From Listeria booriae (GTDB lineage Bacteria; Bacillota; Bacilli; Lactobacillales; Listeriaceae): a stretch of DNA of 64,000 nt. Where the stretch lies: NCBI RefSeq assembly GCF_000766865.1, contig NZ_JNFA01000001.1, positions 85,565 through 149,564 on the forward strand, read 5' to 3'. Shown in pieces: positions 57,662 through 64,000 of the stretch (positions are counted from its first letter, which is position 1; each line of letters starts with the position of its first letter). A program made the translations under genes and the position numbers. The notes beneath the pieces are model-generated. The model ran no database searches. It worked only from the letters and a program-made list of their open reading frames with translations, and had not been told where the DNA came from.

Positions 57662-58663
57662 ATGGAAGGTATGTTATTTATTACGGTTGTCATCGTTATT
57701 GCTGCATTAGCATTTGATCTTATCAACGGATTTCATGATACCGCTAATGCCATCGCAACGAGTGTATCCACAAAAGCATTAAAACCTAAACATGCAATTA
57801 TTTTAGCGGCAGTGATGAACTTTGTCGGTGCGATTTCCTTCACGGGTGTTGCCAAGACAATTACGAAAGACATCGTCGATCCGTTCTCACTACCACATGG
57901 TGATCTTGTTATTTTAGCAGCACTTATATCCGCGATTACCTGGAACTTAGTGACGTGGTACTTCGGTATCCCGAGTAGTTCCTCGCACGCCTTAATCGGT
58001 TCTATTGCCGGTGGTGCCATTGCCGCAGCTGGTTTCGGCGCACTGGAATACAAAGGTTTCCTGACAATTGTAATCGGACTTATCGCATCACCATTCATCG
58101 CGTTTGGTGTCGGTTACCTGATTTACAGCATCTTCAAAATCTTTTTAAAGAATTTGAACTTGTCGTCTACAAACCGTCGTTTCCGTTATATTCAAGTTGG
58201 AACAGCCGCGCTTCAATCCTACACACATGGTACGAATGATGCGCAGAAATCAATGGGTATTATTACATTAGCCTTGATTGCAAATGGCTTCCAGCATACA
58301 GATGACGTACAATTATGGGTCCAAGTATCCTGTGCGATCGCCATGGCAGTCGGTACATCTATCGGTGGTTGGAAAATCATCAAGACAGTCGGCGGTAAAA
58401 TCATGAAAATCAAACCCGTTAGTGGTGTAGCAGCAGATTTAAGTTCTGTTATTATCATCTTCGGTGCGACATTCATTCATTTACCTGTCAGCACAACACA
58501 CGTTATCAGTTCTTCCATCCTTGGTGTTGGAACAGCTCACCGTGTGAAAGGCGTTAAATGGGACACAGCGCAACGCATGATTACAACTTGGGTCATCACA
58601 TTGCCAATCTCAGCAGCGATTGCCGCAGCCATTTATTTCGTCTTGAAATTATTTTTAGCATAA
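57662..58663 (+). CDS. pit: Low-affinity inorganic phosphate transporter Pit
   Basis: A 333-residue PiT-family carrier moving metal-phosphate with protons, about ten membrane helices. The two inverted PiT signatures are GFHDTANAIATSV (about 21-33) and YTHGTNDAQKSMGI (about 187-200). AAGGGG precedes the ATG. Operon with the DUF47 gene. Confidence 0.93.
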   Translation: MEGMLFITVVIVIAALAFDLINGFHDTANAIATSVSTKALKPKHAIILAAVMNFVGAISFTGVAKTITKDIVDPFSLPHGDLVILAALISAITWNLVTWYFGIPSSSSHALIGSIAGGAIAAAGFGALEYKGFLTIVIGLIASPFIAFGVGYLIYSIFKIFLKNLNLSSTNRRFRYIQVGTAALQSYTHGTNDAQKSMGIITLALIANGFQHTDDVQLWVQVSCAIAMAVGTSIGGWKIIKTVGGKIMKIKPVSGVAADLSSVIIIFGATFIHLPVSTTHVISSSILGVGTAHRVKGVKWDTAQRMITTWVITLPISAAIAAAIYFVLKLFLA

Positions 58664-58668
58664 AATAT

Positions 58669-58707
58669 AACTCGCTCTCTCGATTTTTTCGGAAGAGCGA
58701 GTTTTTT
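58669..58707 (+). terminator. Terminator after pit
   Basis: AACTCGCTCT/AGAGCGAGTT arms and a T run. Confidence 0.88.
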
Positions 58708-58775
58708 GATGTTTTTAGTAGAAATAAAAGGGAAAAGAACCATATACAACATTTACGTCAGGAGATGAATTAATA

Positions 58776-59294
58776 ATGCCTAGTTTCCACTTTCAAAAAC
58801 CCCTAGTCCTACGAAAAAGCAACCCGATCGAAGTGAAAAATGAAAACGAAGAAATTATTGGGCGCATTGAAAAAATTTCGTCACGTATCTCATTTCAAAA
58901 CAATCAGCCTCTGTACAGCTACTCCAATGAAGTGACCCACCAAGAACTAGCAACACTAACCATCGAAATCGGCTGGCTCGGCGAAGACGGTTCATCTGTT
59001 GTGTATCATAACTCCGACCCCAATTACGATATTTCCTTTAAAGAAGTACCAAATAGCAAACATAGCCTGCACATCAAAGGCGTCCACGAACAACATCGCA
59101 TCGACATCATTCAAACCGAAGAAAAAGGACTGATTAAAATCCTGCTAGATCACGCGGACATCGCCCACATCGACATTGATAAATCACTATCTGGCAGCGC
59201 CGTCATGATTGAATACAATGAAACACCAACACTGCCATCAGCCTTCTTTTTGCTGTCATTCTTTATTATTCGATTAATAAAAGAGGAATTTTAA
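58776..59294 (+). CDS. Uncharacterised protein, possibly tubby C-terminal-like fold
   Basis: A 172-residue protein made mostly of short beta strands, with a hydrophobic end (FFLLSFFIIRLIKEEF) that may anchor it. The pattern PLVLRKSNPIEVKNENEEIIGRIEK recalls LURP/tubby-like proteins, but the match is weak. AGGAG lies well placed before the ATG. No neighbour gives a hint. Confidence 0.6.
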   Translation: MPSFHFQKPLVLRKSNPIEVKNENEEIIGRIEKISSRISFQNNQPLYSYSNEVTHQELATLTIEIGWLGEDGSSVVYHNSDPNYDISFKEVPNSKHSLHIKGVHEQHRIDIIQTEEKGLIKILLDHADIAHIDIDKSLSGSAVMIEYNETPTLPSAFFLLSFFIIRLIKEEF

Positions 59295-59300
59295 CGTAGA

Positions 59301-59527
59301 AAGAGGATGGGACAAAACTCAAGATAAAGCAAAAACGCTGGGCTATTTACTTTGGGTAGGACGAAAAATTTTGCTATACACAAATCGAGCGAAAGCGTTT
59401 GTATTCAGGGCGTTTGGTGGAAGCCGGAAGCGGAGCATACTGGTGTATGTGAGAACCGGAAGTCCGCCAAACGCCCTGAATGCGAGCGCTTGCCGCCGAT
59501 TTATTTGGGTTATGTCCCAGACTCTTT
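59301..59527. repeat. Large palindromic intergenic element
   Basis: Outer arms AAAGAGGATGGGACA (59301-59315) and TGTCCCAGACTCTTT (59513-59527) pair at 13 of 15 positions. Inside, 59403-59421 and 59463-59481 make a 19-pair stem (perfect for 15: ATTCAGGGCGTTTGG / CCAAACGCCCTGAAT), with CATAC/GTATG at the tip. It fills the gap between two converging genes and ends in TTTTT, so it can act as a double terminator. Local GC is higher than around it. Similar TGGGACA..TGTCCCA bounded elements are known as dispersed repeats in Firmicutes. Confidence 0.75.
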
Positions 59528-59532
59528 CGTTT

Positions 59533-59967
59533 TTACATCTCGTCTTCCATACTTCTCATTACCTTGTCTAGCAGAACATCTGAATGTCGCCCTAGAATTT
59601 CCGGATTATTATGTACCTGAATAAAACCCTCTATTCCTAAATTAGCAAACTCAATCTCATCTTCCGGTGAAAACAGCCCGCCAATCCCCTCTTCCAACAC
59701 TTGAAAAAGATCATCTAATTGGCGTAACGGCCGGACATCTGGTTCATCTTCCAATCGTTTCTGAAATGCCTTTAACTCTCTATCCACAAGCTCATTCACC
59801 CGACGTCGATCCTTTCTTTGCAACATCGGTTCATCCGTTTGCGCATCATAAGCCGCTTTACTTTTAGCAACAAAAAATTCCATACATAAAATGGTTCCGT
59901 CGAATACACCTTTAGCATCGTTTAGAAATTCAACTTCCTGTATTACAAGTTCGTATTCTTTCTCCAT
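59533..59967 (-). CDS. Uncharacterised acidic cytosolic protein
   Basis: A 144-residue, helical, strongly acidic protein (MEKEYELVIQEVEFLNDAKG to RSMEDEM) without membrane segment or known motif. Start ATG 59967 has AAGG ten bases upstream; GTG 59976 is too close to it. Converges on the palindromic element. No function suggested. Confidence 0.65.
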   Translation of the reverse strand: MEKEYELVIQEVEFLNDAKGVFDGTILCMEFFVAKSKAAYDAQTDEPMLQRKDRRRVNELVDRELKAFQKRLEDEPDVRPLRQLDDLFQVLEEGIGGLFSPEDEIEFANLGIEGFIQVHNNPEILGRHSDVLLDKVMRSMEDEM

Positions 59968-60083
59968 TCGTACCACACCTTTTTGTTTAGATTTCTACTC
60001 TGCTACATTGTAACATCTAATCGCTTACTCCGTCACCAGAAAGCGAGGCATACAGCAATCCCGATTTTTATTAAAAACACTAT

Positions 60084-60112
60084 TGCATAATTACTCAAAT
60101 TAATGTATTATT
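60084..60112 (+). promoter_or_regulatory. Promoter of the amino-acid ABC transporter with ARG-box-like site
   Basis: TTGCAT, 17 bases, TATTAT. TGCATAATTACTCA (60085-60098), overlapping the -35 element, fits the arginine-repressor box TGAATWWWWATTCA at 12 of 14 positions. The promoter is convincing, the regulator is tentative. Confidence 0.6.
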
Positions 60113-60140
60113 ATATCTATCGAAAGAAGGTATTAATTCT

Positions 60141-60176
60141 ATGTTCATCTTTGTATTTATACATGAAAATGCATAA
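60141..60176 (+). CDS. Possible 11-residue leader peptide
   Basis: ATG 60141 has AAGAAGG ten bases before it and opens a frame MFIFVFIHENA ending 37 bases before the main gene. No attenuator-type codon run is present. Confidence 0.3.
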   Translation: MFIFVFIHENA

Positions 60177-60213
60177 AACACCGAGATGATATACATTACA
60201 AAGGAGTGTATAC

Positions 60214-61680
60214 ATGTTTAAAGGGCAGTTTTATCTTAAGTTAACCGCTATATTTTTTATATTCATGATTCTATTTGCTAGTTTTTCTCCCGTTTTGGCT
60301 GCAGAAAAAGATACGTCGCTAGCAGATATACAAAAAAGAGGCAAACTCGTGGTGGGCCTATCCGCTGACTATCCGCCGTATGAGTTCCACAAAACAATCA
60401 AAGGCAAAGACACATATGTTGGATTTGATATTAGTATTGCGAAGAAAATCGCCAAAGATATGGGCGTTGATTTAAGTATCAGCGAAATGGACTTCGACAG
60501 TCTACTACCAGCTTTGAAAACTAATAAAATTGATGTAATTATCTCAGGAATGTCTCCAACACCTGAGCGTTTAAAAGAAGTAGATTTTTCTGATCCATAC
60601 ATGACTGTTCAGCAAAAAGTGGTTATCAGAAAAGAAGATAAAGATAAATTTCAATCTACAACTGATTTTCATGGCGCAAAAGTGGGCGCACAGAAACAAT
60701 CAACACAAGAAGCTCTAGCACAAGATGAGCTAACAGGTGCTACTGTAAAATCATTATCCAAAGTAACCACCTTAATGTTAGAGTTACAACAAAAAAAACT
60801 GGATGCGGTTGTTCTAGAAGGTCCAGTTGCTGACGCCTACATCACACAATATAATGATTTAATGATTTCTGATGTGAATTTTGTAAACGGTACGAAACAA
60901 ACTGCAATTGCTATGAATAAGGGAACAACTTCTCTACAAAAAAGTATTAACACATCTTTAAAAGAAATTAAAGATAAAGGGCTTTTAAAGCAATACCAAG
61001 AAGAAGCAAGTAAAGCAATGTTCAAAGAGGGTAATTTCTTTACTCAATATGGCTCTTATTATTTAAAAGGGGCGCTATATACAATTGGTATCGCAGCCAT
61101 TGGAGTATTTTTCGGGGCCATTATTGGTGCTCTAATTGCTCTTATGAAATTATCTCCAACAAGATGGTTACGTTGGCCCGCTAACTGCTATATCGAATTT
61201 CTGCGTGGAACACCCCTCCTCGTTCAAATTTTCTTAGTTTACTTCGGTACCACTGCTATCTTCGCAGGGTTGAACCTACCAGCAATTGTTGCTGGGTGCA
61301 TTGCTCTGTCACTAAACAGCGCTGCTTATGTGGCAGAAATTATCCGTGCTGGAATCATGGCTGTTGATAGGGGGCAAGAAGAAGCTGCACGTAGCCTTGG
61401 TATGACAAAAGCTGCAAGTATGCGTTACATCATTCTGCCACAAGCTATCAAGAATATTTTGCCAGCGCTTGGTAATGAATTTATTACGGTTATTAAAGAG
61501 TCATCCATGGTATCAATTATCGGTATCGGTGAATTGATGTTTATGTCTGGCGTCGTTGCTGGAGCGAGTCTAAATGCCTTCCTTCCATATGCCGTTGCCG
61601 CAGTCATCTACTTCATCCTAACATTCGGTCTATCAAGACTCCTAGGTGTAGCTGAAAGGAGAATGAGAACAAGTGATTAA
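60214..61680 (+). CDS. Amino-acid ABC transporter, binding protein fused to permease
   Basis: A 488-residue fusion. Signal/anchor 1-30, periplasmic-type binding domain family 3 (about 35-275; [49 protein letters not shown]), then a permease of five or so helices (about 283-485) with the EAA loop [23 protein letters not shown]. This design is found in GlnPH-type importers for glutamine, asparagine, arginine or similar. The start lies in a hairpin (TATACA/TGTATA) whose loop holds AAAGGAG. It overlaps the ATPase gene by eight bases. Confidence 0.9.
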   Translation: MFKGQFYLKLTAIFFIFMILFASFSPVLAAEKDTSLADIQKRGKLVVGLSADYPPYEFHKTIKGKDTYVGFDISIAKKIAKDMGVDLSISEMDFDSLLPALKTNKIDVIISGMSPTPERLKEVDFSDPYMTVQQKVVIRKEDKDKFQSTTDFHGAKVGAQKQSTQEALAQDELTGATVKSLSKVTTLMLELQQKKLDAVVLEGPVADAYITQYNDLMISDVNFVNGTKQTAIAMNKGTTSLQKSINTSLKEIKDKGLLKQYQEEASKAMFKEGNFFTQYGSYYLKGALYTIGIAAIGVFFGAIIGALIALMKLSPTRWLRWPANCYIEFLRGTPLLVQIFLVYFGTTAIFAGLNLPAIVAGCIALSLNSAAYVAEIIRAGIMAVDRGQEEAARSLGMTKAASMRYIILPQAIKNILPALGNEFITVIKESSMVSIIGIGELMFMSGVVAGASLNAFLPYAVAAVIYFILTFGLSRLLGVAERRMRTSD

Positions 61681-62395
61681 AGTAAACCAACTACAAAAAC
61701 ATTTCGATAAATTAGAAGTATTAAAAGGCATCGATATTGAGGTCGCACAAGGCGAGGTGGTCGTAGTCATTGGCCCCTCAGGATCAGGAAAAAGCACATT
61801 CTTACGCTGTCTTAACCTACTCGAACAGCCAACTGGCGGCGTCATCGAATTCGAAGGTACCAACCTCACAGACAAAAACGTCAACATCAACGAATTGCGC
61901 CAACGCATGGGCATGGTTTTCCAAAGCTTCAACTTGTTTCCACATAAAACCGTGCTTGAAAACCTAACATTGGCACCGCTAAAAGTCAAAGGCGAAACCG
62001 CAGAATCCGCGAAAAAACACGCCTTGGAATTGCTAGACAAAGTAGGCCTTGCTGACAAAGCAGGTAGCTACCCATCTTCCCTATCTGGTGGGCAGAAACA
62101 ACGTGTGGCAATTGCTCGTGCTCTAGCGATGAATCCCGATGTTATGCTTTTTGACGAACCAACATCTGCGCTTGATCCAGAAATGGTTGGCGAAGTGCTT
62201 CAAGTAATGAAGAGCCTGGCTAAAGAAGGTATGACAATGGTTGTTGTAACACACGAAATGGGCTTTGCCAAAGAAGTAGCCGATCGCGTCATTTTCATGG
62301 ACGGTGGCTACATTCAAGAAGAAGGCACGCCAGAACAAATTTTTACACACCCGCAAAACGAACGAACACAAAGTTTCCTCGGAAAAGTGTTATAA
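61673..62395 (+). CDS. Amino-acid ABC transporter ATP-binding protein (GlnQ type)
   Basis: A 240-residue ATPase. Walker A GPSGSGKS (34-41), signature LSGGQKQR, Walker [14 protein letters not shown]. The start is GTG 61673 inside the end of the permease gene, with AGGAG before it. Powers the fused transporter just upstream. Confidence 0.92.
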   Translation: MIKVNQLQKHFDKLEVLKGIDIEVAQGEVVVVIGPSGSGKSTFLRCLNLLEQPTGGVIEFEGTNLTDKNVNINELRQRMGMVFQSFNLFPHKTVLENLTLAPLKVKGETAESAKKHALELLDKVGLADKAGSYPSSLSGGQKQRVAIARALAMNPDVMLFDEPTSALDPEMVGEVLQVMKSLAKEGMTMVVVTHEMGFAKEVADRVIFMDGGYIQEEGTPEQIFTHPQNERTQSFLGKVL

Positions 62396-62400
62396 TAAAC

Positions 62401-62438
62401 AAAAAGTGGAATGCAAACATACGCGCATTCCACTTTTA
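62401..62438 (+). terminator. Terminator after the ABC ATPase gene
   Basis: AAAAGTGGAATGC/GCATTCCACTTTT arms, 5 bases after the stop and 25 before the aminotransferase start. With no clear promoter after it, some read-through probably feeds the aminotransferase. Confidence 0.75.
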
Positions 62439-62462
62439 TCTACATATGGAGGTTTTAAAAAA

Positions 62463-63611
62463 ATGAACGCATCTAATTTAGCAAAAAAATACCAACAAGC
62501 TCCCGTCAATATTCTGTCTCAAATCACGACCATCGCGAAAACGACACCAAATCTCATCGACTTCTCGATTGGCGACCCTGATTTAATTACCGATCAAGCC
62601 ATCATCGAAGCCTCATTCGTTGACGTACGTGGCGGACAAACAAAATACACTGAAGCATCCGGTGACATCGAGCTTTTAGAAGCCATCGCGAATTATTACA
62701 AACGAACATACGATTTAGCATTTGAAACGAACGAAATCCGCGCCACAGTCGGTGCGTGCCACGGTATGTATCTGGCATTACAAGCCATCATTGACGCAGG
62801 CGACGAAGTAATCATTCACGAACCGTACTTCACGCCATACAAAGATCAAGTTTTAGCGGCTGGCGGTGTGCCCGTTTTTATCCCAACCTATGAAAAAGAC
62901 GATTTTGCGATCAATCTAGATATTTTAGCAGCAGCCATCACCGACAAAACCAAAGCCTTGATTCTAAATTCACCAAACAACCCAACAGGCGCCGTTTTCT
63001 CCAAAGAAGTCTTCCAGAAAATCGCCGAACTTGCCGAAAAACACAATTTTTATATCCTATCCGACGAAGTATACGATGGCTTCAGCTTCCAAGAAAAATT
63101 CACTCCAATGGCCACATTCGCGCCAAAGCACACCATCACACTCGGTAGCCTCTCGAAAAACTTCGCGATGACAGGCTGGCGCATCGGCTACATGATCGCT
63201 GAGAACTACATCATCGAAACCGTCAAATCCATCAACGAAGGCATCACCTTCTCCGCCCCGACACCGTCCCAGAGAGCCGCGATACACGCTCTAAACGGCG
63301 CCGAAGGATTCATACCTACCGTCACAAAAACATTCCAAGAACGGCTCGAATACGTCGACAAACGCGTCTCTGAAATCCCGTACTTGTCCATGCGTCCCGC
63401 CAAAGGAACCATCTACGCCTTCATCAACATCAGCGGCTCCAGCATGACCTCCGTCCCATTCTGCGAATACGTCCTGAAAGAAACACAAGTCCTGCTAATT
63501 CCTGGCCTTGCGTTTGGAGATACAGGCGATAATTACGTCCGGTTAGCCGCGACGCAGAGTTTGGATGTGTTGGAAGAAGCGTTTGATCGGTTGGTTAAGT
63601 TGACGTTTTGA
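62463..63611 (+). CDS. PLP-dependent aminotransferase (class I/II, aspartate/aromatic type)
   Basis: A 382-residue fold-type I aminotransferase. The PLP lysine is K232 in SLSKNFAMTGWR, with D201 in ILSDEVYDGF and NNPTG at 172-176. It resembles MalY/PatA/aspartate-aminotransferase-like proteins of Listeria. GGAGG lies 11 bases before ATG 62463; the frame open from 62304 runs through the terminator and is rejected. Position after an amino-acid importer suggests use of the imported substrate, as an inference. Confidence 0.9.
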   Translation: MNASNLAKKYQQAPVNILSQITTIAKTTPNLIDFSIGDPDLITDQAIIEASFVDVRGGQTKYTEASGDIELLEAIANYYKRTYDLAFETNEIRATVGACHGMYLALQAIIDAGDEVIIHEPYFTPYKDQVLAAGGVPVFIPTYEKDDFAINLDILAAAITDKTKALILNSPNNPTGAVFSKEVFQKIAELAEKHNFYILSDEVYDGFSFQEKFTPMATFAPKHTITLGSLSKNFAMTGWRIGYMIAENYIIETVKSINEGITFSAPTPSQRAAIHALNGAEGFIPTVTKTFQERLEYVDKRVSEIPYLSMRPAKGTIYAFINISGSSMTSVPFCEYVLKETQVLLIPGLAFGDTGDNYVRLAATQSLDVLEEAFDRLVKLTF

Positions 63612-63662
63612 TTTGAAGACGAGATCAAAATTGAAGGATAAGTATGACTTTTATAATGAAAC

Positions 63663-63732
63663 AAGCTATCGATCTAAAACTGTTTTTCTATCCTAACTAA
63701 AGGTAGAAGAATAAATTATAGGTCGATAGCTT
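63663..63732. repeat. Nested inverted repeat after the aminotransferase
   Basis: AAGCTATCGATCT (63663-63675) and AGGTCGATAGCTT (63720-63732) pair at 12 of 13 positions plus one G-T, and enclose TTCTATCC/GGTAGAA. It can form a cruciform or a large RNA hairpin. No T run follows on either side, so it is not a standard terminator. Confidence 0.6.
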
Positions 63733-63817
63733 ATTGGGGTCTCATGGGACAAAATGGACTGTCATGCTCATCTGAACTATTCCCTTTTCCATACATAAGG
63801 CGTAAATCTTTTTGTCA

Positions 63818-64000
63818 TTAAGATGGTCTACTTGGCAGCATCGGTACTTCTTGTTCTTTTTGTAAGGTGTCCGTGGCGCGGTCGTAGATTTTAGCTGTGA
63901 TTTGGCTGGTGACACTTGGCACTCGTCCAGCCATGTTGATGGTGAAGGTACCGCTACCTTCTAGCACCGTGTAATTATTTTTGCGCACGCCATCGACCCA
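63818..64000 (-). CDS. C-terminal end of a probable secreted or surface protein (cut by window edge)
   Basis: The last 60 codons of a minus-strand gene that continues beyond the window. The reading begins WVDGVRKNNYTVLEGSGTF and ends MLPSRPS before TAA at 63818. Alternating strands rich in Thr, Ser and Val (NYTVLEGSGTFTIN, SQITAKIYDRA) look like the last Ig-like domain of a Listeria-type cell-surface or secreted protein. No LPxTG anchor is present at the end. Its signal and main domains are outside. Confidence 0.65.
   Translation of the reverse strand, partial: WVDGVRKNNYTVLEGSGTFTINMAGRVPSVTSQITAKIYDRATDTLQKEQEVPMLPSRPS

Noticed and set aside
62304..62462. N-terminal extension of the aminotransferase
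   Set aside because: The extension would translate the ABC ATPase end and the terminator hairpin; GGAGG before 62463 marks the real start.

Overview
The window reads as chromosome of a low-GC Gram-positive of the family Listeriaceae, probably a species outside the L. monocytogenes group. The basis is gene order remembered from Listeria (hemE/hemH - HmoB - ecsAB - hit - ytxH - prsA - yhaMNO - yheA - yheB - fumC - pbp1A - ArsC-like - cation efflux), typical Firmicute Shine-Dalgarno sequences, cre sites and a very good sigma-B promoter. No tRNA, rRNA, transposase, integrase, phage gene or CRISPR array was found. Species, GC content and percent identities were not computed.

Layout. 0.1-4 kb: a tandem pair of M20 amidohydrolases, a Bax-inhibitor-1 family membrane protein and a stand-alone CRISPR endoribonuclease Cas6. 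4-12.7 kb: trehalose regulator treR, separated from treP-treA by a two-component system and an ABC exporter; TreR boxes and a cre site are visible. A probable small RNA follows treA. 12.7-18.2 kb: HAD phosphatase, a small HTH protein, the haem genes hemE-hemH-hemY and a divergent HmoB-like haem monooxygenase. 18.4-23.8 kb: a small membrane protein, ecsA-ecsB, hit, ytxH, a DUF3267 protein and the foldase lipoprotein prsA.

23.9-39.7 kb: a block that in L. monocytogenes would not, from memory, lie between prsA and yhaM. It holds a VOC protein, a full ten-gene myo-inositol operon (iolA-B-C-D-E-T-G-H-I-J) with a consensus promoter and a cre site, the divergent regulator iolR with a tautomerase gene, and a three-gene ABC-2 transporter. 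39.8-48.6 kb: yhaM-yhaN-yhaO (nucleic acid processing), a Nudix-like protein, yheA, yheB and fumC. 48.6-54.1 kb: class A penicillin-binding protein, a sigma-B-type LMW-phosphatase fold protein without its catalytic cysteine, a cation diffusion facilitator and a HlyC/CorC protein with an unusual leader. 54.1-58.7 kb: VOC, NTF2-like, AlkD-like and aldo-keto reductase genes, then the phosphate module pitR-like/pit. 58.8-64 kb: two poorly characterised proteins flanking a large palindromic element, a fused binding-protein/permease amino-acid ABC transporter with its ATPase, an aminotransferase and the 3' end of a probable secreted or surface protein cut by the window edge.

Themes: sugar and cyclitol catabolism under CcpA (three cre candidates), haem and iron, envelope maintenance (Ecs, PrsA, PBP1A, ABC exporter with its own two-component system) and stress. 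The least expected items are the orphan cas6, the paired response-regulator boxes, the small RNA, the palindromic element, and two proteins whose catalytic motifs are degraded.
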